Assembly: GCA_016201425.1 (NCBI GenBank)
Contig: JACQCW010000045.1
Span: forward strand, 1 to 22,107
DNA from: Candidatus Vogelbacteria bacterium
GTDB lineage: Bacteria; Patescibacteria; Paceibacteria; UBA9973; UBA12445
Length of the DNA stretch: 22,107 nucleotides
Direction: 5' to 3'
Below, in pieces: positions 6,947 to 15,187 of the stretch. Position 1 is the stretch's first letter, and each line of letters starts with the position of its first letter. The position numbers and the translations under genes are program-made. Below the pieces are notes generated by a model. That model made no database searches. It had not been told where the DNA came from and was given only the letters and a program-made list of their open reading frames with translations.

Positions 6947-8093
6947 GGTGGGATTCTTCTTTCCTGAAAGAGAAACTAACCTTTTTGCCAAGTGACCTTC
7001 CATACCCAGAAACAAGCATGGCCATAACCTTCGATGGACTATCGGTAATTTTTAAAACCCGCCCAGTCTTTTCATCAATAACGAGCCCATCAATTTTTCT
7101 TGCCACCTCAAGCGCTTGGTCGCCAACCCGCTGGCGCATACTCGTGATGGTATCGGAGATAAGCTCAAAGAATACTCGCTCGTCGTGAGGAATATCTGAA
7201 TAATCAAACGGAGTGAAACGAGTCAAGCGTCGGCGCTCGGCAAAGAGACGCACCAAAAAAGATAATACGACACTGATAATCAACATTATGGCGCCATAAA
7301 GGATGAAATCACTCTGGAATATGCCGAAAATCTTTTTCTCTACTGTAAATGGAAACTGTGTGTTGGCTGGAACCAGTTGACCACCATAAACAATAGCCGT
7401 CTTAGCAAAGTAGATGCCTGGAATTGTTTCAAGGGGTACTTGTATGGTCTTTACAAAACTCACGGTGGTTTCTACTGCCACAGTCTCATCACTTGAATAT
7501 ATTTCAACCCCCGAACTTGTGATAATTGAATATTTAACTATTACATCAACCTTCTTGCCACCACCAAAATTTAAAAGTCTTACTGAGATGGGTAAAAGTT
7601 CTCCCGGGGCTACCCGTAACGTCAATCCTGCACTACTCGTATCAACGCGCGCTCCTGATGGTGCCGATAGCACATCAAAAAGTGGCGGCTTTTCCTTAAT
7701 TGACCGAACCACCAGTAAAGTTGATCTGGCTGAGGGAACCACTCTTGTCACAAGTGGAACATGGGCTACTGGTTTTTCGGATGTGATTCCTACTGAAGTC
7801 ACGAGGTTCGCTAGAGTTGGTGTCGTTATCAAACTATTCAAGAAAATTCCACCACCGTTCTGGTTTGTACTCTTCGTTACGGTATTTGAACTTACTGCAA
7901 TAGCGGGCCGCCAATCAGTCTCAACGTCACAGAAGTGACAATCAAAGGTTATAGTACCAACTAAATCGCCTGAAGCGGTGCCAGAAAATTTACCATTGCT
8001 ATTAAATAACAACATTACTAAAATTGATCCAACCGAGCTGTTCACCCCAAGCAAATCCTGAAAGTTTACCCGCACCATCATTAAAAACACCAC
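6936..8093 (-). CDS. C-terminal part of a frameshifted YAWS-repeat membrane protein (Ig-like domain, TM helix, cytoplasmic tail)
   Basis: The frame is open from a GTG at 8093, but that start is not credible: the first 30 residues (8093-8004) read out of frame across the YAWS repeats coded by the overlapping gene. True homologous sequence begins at NSNGKFSGTASGDLVGTITFDC, the direct continuation of the protein at 8002-8319. Then come DVETDWRP, a Pro/Ser/Thr-rich linker, a beta-rich Ig-like region (FDVLSAPSGARVDTSSAG onward; LRVAPGELLPISVRLLNFGG), a TM helix (ILYGAIMLIISVVLSFLV) followed by the stop-transfer RLFAERRR, and a soluble tail of about 100 residues. If frame-corrected, the gene spans 8319-6936 and gives about 460 residues: signal peptide, repeats, Ig domain, anchor, cytoplasmic domain. 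Function is unknown; a surface protein with a cytoplasmic tail is likely. Either a real inactivating mutation or a sequencing error is possible. Confidence 0.72.
   Translation of the reverse strand: MVFLMMVRVNFQDLLGVNSSVGSILVMLLFNSNGKFSGTASGDLVGTITFDCHFCDVETDWRPAIAVSSNTVTKSTNQNGGGIFLNSLITTPTLANLVTSVGITSEKPVAHVPLVTRVVPSARSTLLVVRSIKEKPPLFDVLSAPSGARVDTSSAGLTLRVAPGELLPISVRLLNFGGGKKVDVIVKYSIITSSGVEIYSSDETVAVETTVSFVKTIQVPLETIPGIYFAKTAIVYGGQLVPANTQFPFTVEKKIFGIFQSDFILYGAIMLIISVVLSFLVRLFAERRRLTRFTPFDYSDIPHDERVFFELISDTITSMRQRVGDQALEVARKIDGLVIDEKTGRVLKITDSPSKVMAMLVSGYGRSLGKKVSFSFRKEESHLGS
8002..8008 (-). other. Frameshift site joining the two halves of the YAWS-repeat protein
   Basis: The minus strand reads GTT ATT TAA TAG C. 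Removing one T of the TTT run (8004-8006) gives GTT ATT AAT AGC AAT GGT, joining INFSNVVI to NSNGKFSG in one frame and deleting both adjacent stops. Confidence 0.75.
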
Positions 8094-8319
8094 CTTGAAC
8101 CGGATTAAATTTTATGAAACCCTTGTTTGTTGACCAAGCATATCCAGAAAGTGTCTTGTCGTTAACAGTTACACCACCAAAATTAATGTACCCTATATTA
8201 TTACTCCACGCGTATTTATGCGGACTTGTGATAGTACCAGCTAAGGTATGTAAAAACGGGGCAAAAAACCCGACAAACACAAATATATTCAAAAAAAGTT
8301 TTTTATTTATCGTTATCAT
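8002..8319 (-). CDS. N-terminal part of the frameshifted YAWS-repeat surface protein
   Basis: 105 residues: signal peptide 1-27 (LFLNIFVFVGFFAPFLHTLA, then AGT) and three copies of a W/G/N-rich unit, KYAWSNNIGYINFGG, GYAWSTNKGFIKFNP and GFAWGEQLGWINFSN, before a TAA at 8002-8004. The units resemble a repeat seen in secreted Parcubacteria proteins. The stop comes exactly where the next segment, NSNGKFSGTASGDL, would follow in the neighbouring frame, so this is half of one gene. The start ATG overlaps the TGA of the gene at 8316-8735 (ATGA), which supports it as the genuine translation start. As it stands, the product would be a small secreted repeat protein with no anchor. Confidence 0.75.
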   Translation of the reverse strand: MITINKKLFLNIFVFVGFFAPFLHTLAGTITSPHKYAWSNNIGYINFGGVTVNDKTLSGYAWSTNKGFIKFNPVQGGVFNDGAGKLSGFAWGEQLGWINFSNVVI

Positions 8320-8735
8320 TGCCGCGTAACAGATGAAACATTTACTATTTTATGTTCGCTTGGACGATATAGTACCGCCATGTTTCTAAACATCAGAAAC
8401 TCATCTCCATTTTTAGTTTTTTCAAAAAACGACTCACTCTTTTTCATTCTATCACTGTCACTTACAAGAGCGACTCGTGGAATATCAGAGGGCAAAATCA
8501 TAACTTTTCCCACCTCGGTCACAATGTCCCTCAACTTACTATCAGCAAGTTCTTGTATATAATGGGAATCATTTATACGATATAACCTGTAAGTACTATA
8601 CACCAAAAATAACAAGAACATAAAAAGAATAACCAGCATAGGACGTTTGGGCACTATAAACGGTCTTGCCAATACTGCCTTCTTTAAAAAAATCTTCACC
8701 GACTTACGATTTGTCAAATTAGATTTTATATTCAT
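8316..8735 (-). CDS. Small single-TM protein of unknown function
   Basis: 139 residues with a basic N-terminus (NRKSVKIFLKKAVLARPFIVPKRP), one TM helix at about 33-50 (LVILFMFLLFLVYSTYRLYR) and a C-terminal domain of about 85 residues holding MILPSDIPRVALVSDSDRMK and DEFLMFRNMAVLYRPSEHKI. The last part looks like a small beta domain; I do not recognise a catalytic motif. It lies 9 bases after the large repeat protein and overlaps the YAWS-repeat gene by four bases, so it belongs to the surface-protein transcript. The positive N-terminus predicts that the C-terminal domain lies outside the membrane. Possibly an accessory factor for display or assembly of its neighbours; this is a guess from position only. 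Confidence 0.75.
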   Translation of the reverse strand: MNIKSNLTNRKSVKIFLKKAVLARPFIVPKRPMLVILFMFLLFLVYSTYRLYRINDSHYIQELADSKLRDIVTEVGKVMILPSDIPRVALVSDSDRMKKSESFFEKTKNGDEFLMFRNMAVLYRPSEHKIVNVSSVTRQ

Positions 8736-8744
8736 TGTGCAAAA

Positions 8745-11522
8745 TTAGTCTGCAAGAGCAGGTGTTGTTGATGCTAATTCGGTTGTTGGCATCAATGGAA
8801 CTTCTGTGGTTTGTTCAGATGTAGACACGGGTAACGAAGTACTCGTGGCCACCTCATTTACCACAGAATTATTTATCGGTGCTGGCGGTGACGCTATATC
8901 AGGTACATCAATGTTTTTAAGCAGGGCATCCAGTTTGTTTTTATCGATACAAGTTTCGTCATCTTTGGTAAAGTCACCAACACATAAGACTTTTTGATGA
9001 GACTTATTTGAAAATACTTCGTCAAAGTATCCGCGAATTGCGGTTATGCGCGCAGCAAGGAAATCGGTCAAAAATTGTTTGCCATCGGATATCTTTTTAT
9101 CAAAAATTGCAACCGGGTCGCGGGCAACTTCGGACTGGATAGTTGAAATGAGCGTTGTCAAACCAGAGCTATCCATACTTTGCGATACATCTCCCAAAAG
9201 AATTCCCCCACCCAAATCAAAATTCTTTATAAACACAATCACCGTGCCAACTCCATCGTTTTGGTAGGAGGTAAGCGCTTGCCCTAAAACTTTGCCCGTA
9301 CCGTTTGCTTTCATGGCAACACCAGCGATAGACGAAGAAGTTAGATAATCACCCGCATTAATATCCCCATTTTCAGTGCTTACCTTTACGGGCACTCTTC
9401 CCGAAAGTGCTACCGGCACGGCCAGTGGTTCGTTAACCGTGTTGTCACTGAGCAGCAAGCCAGGCTGTATAGAGACGACACCTATAACACCGGAATCATT
9501 TACCCCCGCACTTTTCTTAACACCCCCCAAAAGGGTGCTATCAATACTAACAACATCGCCGGGTACAATTGACGGATCGCTTGTAGGATAGAGTTCCGCA
9601 AGGTCCGCACCCGACGCGGAAACTTCTATTATGTTTAACAGAACGTTATTAACAGTAGAACTATCGGCAGCACTTTCCAACGCACAAACTGTATATGCCT
9701 GTGAGGTGGTTGTTGCTGGACTATCAATAAAGCTAAACGCCGCCCATTGAGAATTGCTTGCAGCCTTGGCCACGTAATCTTTGATATCATTACCAACCTG
9801 AGTACCAGTACAAACGCCGGTGCCACGTCGGACTCTTATTGTCGCGGTCTCGATCACGACGTTAGCGGAAGTTATAAGGACCTGCCCACTTACCAAGATT
9901 CGATTGCTCGTAGAACGCGGACTAATCGCGGGGGATGTAGTTGGACTCATTATTTCAGCTTCGCTAGCTGTTAGAACAGTTGAATTGCTAGAAGTTGCGA
10001 ACGAAGCTGCCCTCGCCGCACCAGTACACGCGATATTCCCTGACGCATCAGTGGCGAGATCCGTGCAACTAGTCAGATCGGTGAGCGTTACAGTATCATC
10101 AAGAGTAGCGTGACCAGATACACGCAACACTGATGTCGAGGCTGTGCCTGCGTCTGCAAAATAACTTGTAACAGAAAGCTGAGGGAAAGTAGAAGTTGCC
10201 GTGGTTGAAGTAGCAGTGACGTAATTAACCGTTGGTGATGTAGAAGAAGTAAGGGCGTTACCGTCTCCTGGTGAATAAATCCACCCCTGATTAAAAGAAC
10301 TTACCCCCGTCCCACCATACGTGACTCCAACAGAAGTGGTTGCTGACACCACTCCGGCATTGGCTTGAAGAGGGCCGTTCAGCGAACTGAAAGTTAAATT
10401 ACCATTGAAAATATTTGACCCAGTGAAGGTATTGGCGCTGTAACTCTTGGGAATAGTCGATGAAGCGTTGATGTATGAGTTAACCCGATTATCTGTATAG
10501 TACAGATTTGTTCCTTCTGGTAGAGCAGTGGTAGTTGTGCCGGCTAAGTTGGCTGCGAATAGGTTGGTAGAATAATATTTGTTAGTGGCACCTTGAGTGA
10601 GGGCGTCAGTGGTAGTGCCAGCGATGACCGAGGCGACACGATTGTTGGTAAAGTAGAGGTTGGAACCTTCTGTCAGCGCACTAGTGGTGGTAGCGTTAAA
10701 GAATGTGTAGAAAGGTGAACCGAAGTTGGTGAGCTGTGTGGCAGGAAGAGAAAGATTTAAGAGGGTCGTGATTGAGTTGATTGAAGTTGTGCCAACACTG
10801 ATCTTACCGTCTAATGTGGATTGTAGTGGAATGACGTAACCTGTGTCCAAAGAGACTGCCAGTGTTCCAGAGGTTGTGACAGGAGATCCACTAACGGTTA
10901 GACCAGTTGGCGTAGTCAACGCAACACTCGAAACTGTTCCTCCACTTCCACCCAAACCGAGCGAAGATGTTGCTGTTAATGTGTATCCTCCAGAGGAGTT
11001 ACCGACCAGAAGATTACCATATGAAGGTATTGACGTTACCCCCGTCCCACCATACGCTACTCCAACAGAAGTGGTTGCTGACACCACTCCGGCATTGGCT
11101 TGAAGAGGGCCGTTCAAGGAAGCGAGATTTAAATTGGCTAACGTAGTCGATCCAACAACAGTCAAAGAACCAACGGCGTCGATCGAAAATAGATTGGCTC
11201 CAGTGCTGTCCTGAATCTGCAAAATGTTAGCCACTTGCCCAACAAATGCACGAAGCGTCGCCAGAATAGAATTAGTGCTCGTGGCAGTGACACCCAAAAC
11301 AGAACTGGCAATGGGTGTGGTAGTACCGAGAGATGATGCCACAGCAGCGATACCGCAGTTTGCGGAGCCGGGTGCACAGTCTGGTTCTAGGGTCTCTCCT
11401 GGTTGGAATATTGTGGCACTGACTAGTTGGGGTAAGATAAAACTAACCAAGACCATAAGCGATATAAAACTTAACTTGGGCTTCACGTTTTTTAATATAT
11501 CTAAATTAAAAGCCCGCCCCAT
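8745..11522 (-). CDS. Large secreted repeat protein, tail-fibre/adhesin-like
   Basis: 925 residues from the ATG at 11522, but that ATG sits inside a terminator-like hairpin. A GTG at 11486 (VKPKLSFISLMVLVSF) would give a more usual signal peptide ending LPQLVSA, so the true length may be 913. The mature N-terminus FQPGETLEPDCAPGSANCG has a Cys pair. Next come Ser/Thr/Gly-rich repeats of phage-tail-fibre character: YGGTGVTS and YGGTGVSS, each preceded by LNGPLQANAGVVSATTSVGV, and three units of the form GSNLYFTNNRVASVI / ATNKYYSTNLFAANL / GTNLYYTDNRVNSYI. From about residue 635 a non-repetitive domain begins ASGADLAELYPTSDPSIVPGDVVS (fibre-tip or G2-peptidase/chaperone-like), then a short helical part and LCVGDFTKDDETC. 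The C-terminal tail is Pro/Thr/Ser-rich with no LPXTG motif. Likely an exported fibrous surface protein for attachment. Function is inferred. Confidence 0.85.
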   Translation of the reverse strand: MGRAFNLDILKNVKPKLSFISLMVLVSFILPQLVSATIFQPGETLEPDCAPGSANCGIAAVASSLGTTTPIASSVLGVTATSTNSILATLRAFVGQVANILQIQDSTGANLFSIDAVGSLTVVGSTTLANLNLASLNGPLQANAGVVSATTSVGVAYGGTGVTSIPSYGNLLVGNSSGGYTLTATSSLGLGGSGGTVSSVALTTPTGLTVSGSPVTTSGTLAVSLDTGYVIPLQSTLDGKISVGTTSINSITTLLNLSLPATQLTNFGSPFYTFFNATTTSALTEGSNLYFTNNRVASVIAGTTTDALTQGATNKYYSTNLFAANLAGTTTTALPEGTNLYYTDNRVNSYINASSTIPKSYSANTFTGSNIFNGNLTFSSLNGPLQANAGVVSATTSVGVTYGGTGVSSFNQGWIYSPGDGNALTSSTSPTVNYVTATSTTATSTFPQLSVTSYFADAGTASTSVLRVSGHATLDDTVTLTDLTSCTDLATDASGNIACTGAARAASFATSSNSTVLTASEAEIMSPTTSPAISPRSTSNRILVSGQVLITSANVVIETATIRVRRGTGVCTGTQVGNDIKDYVAKAASNSQWAAFSFIDSPATTTSQAYTVCALESAADSSTVNNVLLNIIEVSASGADLAELYPTSDPSIVPGDVVSIDSTLLGGVKKSAGVNDSGVIGVVSIQPGLLLSDNTVNEPLAVPVALSGRVPVKVSTENGDINAGDYLTSSSIAGVAMKANGTGKVLGQALTSYQNDGVGTVIVFIKNFDLGGGILLGDVSQSMDSSGLTTLISTIQSEVARDPVAIFDKKISDGKQFLTDFLAARITAIRGYFDEVFSNKSHQKVLCVGDFTKDDETCIDKNKLDALLKNIDVPDIASPPAPINNSVVNEVATSTSLPVSTSEQTTEVPLMPTTELASTTPALAD
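10301..10381. repeat. 81-bp internal direct repeat, copy 1
   Basis: Matches 11036-11116 (offset 735 bases) with two mismatches (catacgtgactcc against catacgctactcc). It encodes the LNGPL..ANAGVVSATTSVGV.YGGTGV module of the secreted repeat protein. Confidence 0.92.
11036..11116. repeat. 81-bp internal direct repeat, copy 2
   Basis: Second copy of the module at 10301-10381. The 79/81 identity at DNA level, including third codon positions, points to recent duplication or gene conversion within the gene. Confidence 0.92.
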
Positions 11523-11539
11523 AAAAGGGGGGCGGGCTT
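11508..11539 (-). terminator. Intrinsic terminator (11-bp GC-rich stem) overlapping a proposed start codon
   Basis: AAGCCCGCCCC (11510-11520) pairs perfectly with GGGGCGGGCTT (11529-11539) around an 8-base loop. On the minus strand the stem is followed by TTTTAATTTAG. It lies about 73 bases after the stop of the zinc-ribbon/PAS gene at 11613, as expected for its terminator. The ATG at 11520-11522 assigned to the large repeat protein is at the loop edge, which argues for a later start (GTG at 11486) or for regulated initiation. Confidence 0.7.
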
Positions 11540-11612
11540 CAAGAGCCTCTAGATGATTTTATAATAGCATTTTGTGATTCATGCTAGCATTAAAGTTATC
11601 AACAATCCCGAC

Positions 11613-12086
11613 TCAAAACTTATTATGTTGCAACTGAAACTGAACTAAAAAATAAGGTAGCCTAGAATTTTCCAGAATTGTAATTTGATGTGCCGCAACA
11701 GCGAAAATACCACTTTTATTTCTATACATAACTTTTTTCGATCTAGCCAAGGTATCATTATGACCTTGTGTAAGCCACAAACTCTTATAGAAGGAGAGGC
11801 CTACTCCCGGACTTACATCTCGAATACTTAAATGCAAAAACTCTTCTGGATTATAGCCAATTATCTTTGAGGCACTATCACTTACATTCAGTATTACACC
11901 CTTATTATCAAACAAAATAGTAAAACAATTCGGGCGATGGGAATTCTCATTAATAGATTTTATTGATTTTAGGACGCCACAACGTGTACATTTTATTTCA
12001 ATTACGCTTGATAAAAGTAACCCCTTGAAAAGTAGTTTGCCACAAAAACAACGAAACTCTTTTAAATAATCTTTAGACAGCGCCAT
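11613..12086 (-). CDS. Com-like zinc ribbon fused to a PAS domain
   Basis: 157 residues. Residues 11-40 read FRCFCGKLLFKGLLL..VIEIKCTRCG, closely resembling the Com family zinc ribbon (CGKLLaKG...lEIKCpRCG) of Mu-like phages, where Com activates translation of mom. The likely ligands are Cys13, Cys15, Cys33 and Cys36; the first pair is C-x-C rather than C-x2-C. Residues 52-157 are a PAS domain (FTILFDNKGVILNVSDSAS, KIIGYNPEEFLHLSIRDVSP, VMYRNKSGIFAVA). This would be a soluble protein coupling small-molecule or redox sensing to nucleic-acid binding, if the ribbon binds RNA or DNA as Com does. It is monocistronic: an extended -10 lies upstream at 12108-12116 and a strong terminator downstream. 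The ribbon match is by eye but specific; the function is inference. Confidence 0.8.
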   Translation of the reverse strand: MALSKDYLKEFRCFCGKLLFKGLLLSSVIEIKCTRCGVLKSIKSINENSHRPNCFTILFDNKGVILNVSDSASKIIGYNPEEFLHLSIRDVSPGVGLSFYKSLWLTQGHNDTLARSKKVMYRNKSGIFAVAAHQITILENSRLPYFLVQFQLQHNKF

Positions 12087-12107
12087 AAATATAAATGCTA
12101 TCTGTTA

Positions 12108-12116
12108 ACTATAACA
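12108..12116 (-). promoter_or_regulatory. Extended -10 promoter of the zinc-ribbon/PAS gene
   Basis: The minus strand reads TGTTATAGT, the same 9-mer as before the adenosyltransferase gene and one base different from that of the signalling operon. No good -35 lies 17 bases upstream (CGATAA). The predicted start near 12101 leaves a leader of about 15 bases lacking a Shine-Dalgarno sequence. Confidence 0.5.
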
Positions 12117-12150
12117 CATGATCCTATTTCTTATCGGATTTTAGCGAAAT

Positions 12151-12174
12151 TTACACCAATTTTGGCCCGTGTAA
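12151..12174 (-). terminator. Bulged hairpin after copA, possible weak terminator
   Basis: In the 124-base gap between copA and the zinc-ribbon/PAS gene, TTACAC and GTGTAA flank an inner CCAA..TTGG stem with a CGGG bulge. On the minus strand only ATTTCGCT follows, so termination would be inefficient. The T-richer side (ATTTTTAAT) lies on the plus strand, where no gene ends. Nothing else is seen in this gap beyond the promoter at 12108. Confidence 0.3.
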
Positions 12175-12210
12175 GATTTTTAATAAGTAGTAAAAGTACA
12201 CATCTTTATT

Positions 12211-14436
12211 CTAGCTTAGATTTTTTAGCAACAACGAATTAGAAACTACAGATACCGAACTCACCGCCATAGCCACAGATGCAAATATAGGATTAAGGAG
12301 TATGTGAAAGAACGGATACAGTGCGCCCATGGCAACTGGTATGAGTATAATATTATACCCAAATGCCCAAAAAAGATTCAACTTAATTGTTCGCATTGTA
12401 CTCTTTGAAAGTTTAATCGCCATAGCAACTGACTTCAAATCTTTATTCATAAGAGTGATATCGGCTGCCTCGATTGCCACGTCTGTTCCCGTACCCATAG
12501 CAATACCAACATCTGCTGCGGCCAAGGCCGGAGAGTCATTTATGCCATCACCAACCATCGCCACCCTCTTACCCTCTGCTTGGAGTTTCTTAACCTCCCT
12601 TTCTTTATCTTCAGGCAGCACTTCAGCAAGCACTCTTGTGATGCCTACTTTCTCGGCAATTGCATGAGCGGTTCTCGCGTTGTCACCAGTAATCATAATG
12701 GTCTCTATGCCCATTCCGTTAAGTATATTTATGGCTTCACGAGCACTTTCTTTGACCGTGTCAGCGACGGCGATAAGACCGGCGAATTTACCCTCTAAGG
12801 AAAGGATCATGACGGTCTTACCCTCACCTTCTAAATTTTCAACCTGTTGTTTGTAATTCTGAATACCAACACCCTCTCTGTCCATAAGTTTTCTGTTCCC
12901 GAGAACCACCCTTTTTTCATTCACTATACCCTCTACGCCATGACCGGCTATTGCTTTGAATTTTGAGACATTGGCCAGTTCAATTTTTCTTTTTTCTGCT
13001 TCTAAAACGATACTCTCCGCAAGTGAATGTTCCGAACCATTTTCAAGAGAGGCCGCGTATTTGATCAACTCATTTTCACTATCACCATTTACAGAAATAA
13101 TATCTGTAACTTCTGGCTTACCATTAGTCAGCGTTCCCGTTTTATCGAATACAGTTGCATTTATTTTGTGAGCGATTTCCAGACTCTCTGCGTCTTTGAT
13201 AAGTATCCCATGTTCGGCTCCCCTGCCGGTGCCTACCATGATGGCTGTTGGTGTTGCCAGTCCCATAGCGCAAGGACATGCGATAATCAGTACGGCAATA
13301 GTATTTAGAAGTGCATGGAGAAGAGACGGTGTTGGGCCTAATACGTACCACAATACGAATGTAACTATCGCGAGCATGATCACTATCGGCACAAAATATG
13401 AAGAGACGAGATCAGCCATTCGCTGAATCGGTGCCTTACTTCCCTGAGCTTCTTCGACCAACTTAATGATCTGGGCAAGCATAGTCTCACTTCCAACTTT
13501 TGTTGCTTTAAAAGTAAACGTGCCGGTTTTATTAATTGTTGCCCCAATGACAACATCCTTCGCCGATTTATCAACTGGAATGCTTTCTCCCGTTATCATA
13601 GATTCGTCTATTGATGATTCACCGTCAATTACTACTCCATCGACAGGGATCTTTTCTCCCGGCCTAACACGTATTACATCACCAATAAGAACCTGTTCAA
13701 TAGGAATATCTATCTCCTGACCATCTCTAAGTACTCTTGCTGTTTTTGCTTGTAAGTTTATGAGCTTTTTAACTGCCTCGGATGTTCTCTGTTTCGCCCT
13801 TGTCTCAAAATATCTGCCAAGCAGAATGAGGCCGATGATTATGGTACCCACGTCAAAATATGGAACTGGTGCAATACCAATTTTCTCCACGACTTTTGGA
13901 AATATAGTAACAAAAACAGAATATGTGTAGGCCACAGTTGTACCCAAGGCCACCAACGTATCCATGTTTGCCGTCCTGTGCTTCAAAGCGGGAATAGTAG
14001 CCCGATAGAAGATAAGGCCGACCCACAATTGCACCGGTGTAGCAAGAAGTAGCTGAAACCATGGATTCTGCAAAATCATCGGTGCGGTATTCATAAGCCC
14101 CGGGAAACTGCCCCAGAGGACGAGACCACCTAGGGCAAGACTTATTGCCACTTTATTGCGCAGATCCATGAGTTCTTTTTCTTTGGCTTTCTTTTGCTCT
14201 TCTTCAGATTTGATCTCTTCATTTATCATAGCCTCGTAGCCAACGTTAGCTACAGCCGAAGCCAGGTGATCATCATTCACTCTTTGCGGATCATATACAA
14301 CTGTCGCCTTGGTCGTAGCCAAGTTTACTGTAGCGCTTTCTACACCTGGTATTTTTTTCAGAGATCTTTCTAGAATCCCTACGCATGAGGCGCAGTGCAT
14401 ACCTTTAATTGAGAATATTTTTTTGTTTTGAGACAT
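12211..14436 (-). CDS. copA: Copper-translocating P1B-type ATPase
   Basis: A 741-residue Cu+ exporter counted from the ATG at 14436, one base after the cupredoxin stop. An upstream in-frame TTG at 14448 would add four residues and is less likely. Domains: one HMA domain (IKGMHCASC, metal Cys15 and Cys18), TM helices from about residue 97, actuator TGES (282-285), the ion-path CPC (387-389, [11 protein letters not shown]) that marks P1B-1 Cu+/Ag+ pumps, phosphorylated Asp431 in DKTGTLTNG, nucleotide domain with GHGVEG, hinge [21 protein letters not shown] (from 628), and the last helices with NLFWAFGYN and [15 protein letters not shown], the usual CopA Met/Ser signature. Odd point: the ATP-binding HP motif SEHPL reads SEHSL (His470, Ser471). 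Last gene of the copper cluster; it uses ATP to export Cu+ from the cytoplasm, fed by the HMA proteins encoded upstream. Confidence 0.95.
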   Translation of the reverse strand: MSQNKKIFSIKGMHCASCVGILERSLKKIPGVESATVNLATTKATVVYDPQRVNDDHLASAVANVGYEAMINEEIKSEEEQKKAKEKELMDLRNKVAISLALGGLVLWGSFPGLMNTAPMILQNPWFQLLLATPVQLWVGLIFYRATIPALKHRTANMDTLVALGTTVAYTYSVFVTIFPKVVEKIGIAPVPYFDVGTIIIGLILLGRYFETRAKQRTSEAVKKLINLQAKTARVLRDGQEIDIPIEQVLIGDVIRVRPGEKIPVDGVVIDGESSIDESMITGESIPVDKSAKDVVIGATINKTGTFTFKATKVGSETMLAQIIKLVEEAQGSKAPIQRMADLVSSYFVPIVIMLAIVTFVLWYVLGPTPSLLHALLNTIAVLIIACPCAMGLATPTAIMVGTGRGAEHGILIKDAESLEIAHKINATVFDKTGTLTNGKPEVTDIISVNGDSENELIKYAASLENGSEHSLAESIVLEAEKRKIELANVSKFKAIAGHGVEGIVNEKRVVLGNRKLMDREGVGIQNYKQQVENLEGEGKTVMILSLEGKFAGLIAVADTVKESAREAINILNGMGIETIMITGDNARTAHAIAEKVGITRVLAEVLPEDKEREVKKLQAEGKRVAMVGDGINDSPALAAADVGIAMGTGTDVAIEAADITLMNKDLKSVAMAIKLSKSTMRTIKLNLFWAFGYNIILIPVAMGALYPFFHILLNPIFASVAMAVSSVSVVSNSLLLKNLS

Positions 14437-14437
14437 A

Positions 14438-14797
14438 TTATTCAACAATTATTTTCCCATGATACATGTTCATGCCGCACGAATAAACATACTCGCCAGT
14501 GTTATCGGGCTTAATTTCGACTGATACTTTTTGGTTGAGCGGCAAGTATTTACGGATCTTAAAGTCTCCCAAGACCACTTCCTCAAGGCAGCTTGTCGGA
14601 TCTTTGCGAATGAAATTTATCGTAGTGGTTTTGCCCTGCAGTACTGAAATTACTTCGGGAGAATAGCCACCGTCAACAACCACATCTATCGAATCGGAAA
14701 CTTCAACACCCTTATCCTTTTTCATAAGGAAAAACCAGTATGTGAAAATAATGCCCATAAAACCGCCGACTATTACAATAATTTTATCTGGTGTCAT
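14438..14797 (-). CDS. Membrane-anchored cupredoxin-domain protein
   Basis: 119 residues: one N-terminal TM helix (about 5-25, [19 protein letters not shown]) followed by a cupredoxin-like beta sandwich, [62 protein letters not shown]. Likely copper ligands are the Cys of SCLEE, the Cys and Met of SCGMNM, and the His of YHGK. This is the type found beside CopA in many bacteria, where it probably holds copper outside the membrane before or after transport. Its stop is immediately before the copA ATG, so the two are translated together. No ribosome binding site is evident (AATAAATAAAATACAA before the ATG). Confidence 0.87.
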   Translation of the reverse strand: MTPDKIIVIVGGFMGIIFTYWFFLMKKDKGVEVSDSIDVVVDGGYSPEVISVLQGKTTTINFIRKDPTSCLEEVVLGDFKIRKYLPLNQKVSVEIKPDNTGEYVYSCGMNMYHGKIIVE

Positions 14798-14827
14798 TTG
14801 TATTTTATTTATTAGCTATTATTCAAC

Positions 14828-15175
14828 TTACCTAAAGACCAAAGATAGCGCTATAAAAATAAGTCCCAAGTGTTCTAATGCGCCAAAAGATTTTCCAGTC
14901 ACGATGATAACCCCGATGAGCCATATCATTGCCCATATAGCAACACGACGAGTAGCAAGGCCGCTGATAAGAAGCAAACCGACAATAGAGTCATTGAGAC
15001 TAATAACCACACCGACAAACAACTCCGGGCTCATAGACAAGAAATTCACCACAAAAGAGCCCTTAATGAGTTCGATAAATTCAGTGGGCGCAAAGAACGC
15101 CGTCAAGGCGTTGGCGATAAATATTACACCCAGACCGAAACGAGCCAAAAAATTATAAGTCAAATATTGCTTCAT
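14828..15175 (-). CDS. DoxX-like four-helix membrane protein
   Basis: 115 residues, nearly all hydrophobic, with about four TM helices. The first starts YLTYNFLARFGLGVIFIANAL, followed by the polar patch PTEFIELIKGSF and the third-helix region SIVGLLLISGLATRRVAIWA, the pattern of small DoxX/DUF-type membrane proteins. DoxX relatives occur with thiol and redox stress functions, but no catalytic residue can be pointed to here. Located in the copper cluster between the CopZ-like gene (12 bases upstream) and the cupredoxin (30 bases downstream). A helper role in metal or redox homeostasis is inferred from context only. Confidence 0.75.
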   Translation of the reverse strand: MKQYLTYNFLARFGLGVIFIANALTAFFAPTEFIELIKGSFVVNFLSMSPELFVGVVISLNDSIVGLLLISGLATRRVAIWAMIWLIGVIIVTGKSFGALEHLGLIFIALSLVFR

Positions 15176-15187
15176 AGTTTATTTCAT

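Noticed and set aside
7414..7938. Long plus-strand frame (174 codons)
   Set aside because: Antisense to the Ig-like part of the YAWS-repeat protein; composition is that of a shadow frame of a Thr/Val-rich coding region.
8745..8900. Sortase (LPXTG) or lipoprotein anchoring of the large surface protein
   Set aside because: No LPXTG motif, positively charged tail, C-terminal TM helix or lipobox is visible.
11560..11565. Perfect TATAAT on the plus strand
   Set aside because: No plus-strand gene lies downstream; AT-rich chance match in the gap.
14437..14448. Upstream TTG start for copA
   Set aside because: The ATG at 14436 lies one base after the cupredoxin stop and begins the usual CopA N-terminus; the TTG adds only four residues.
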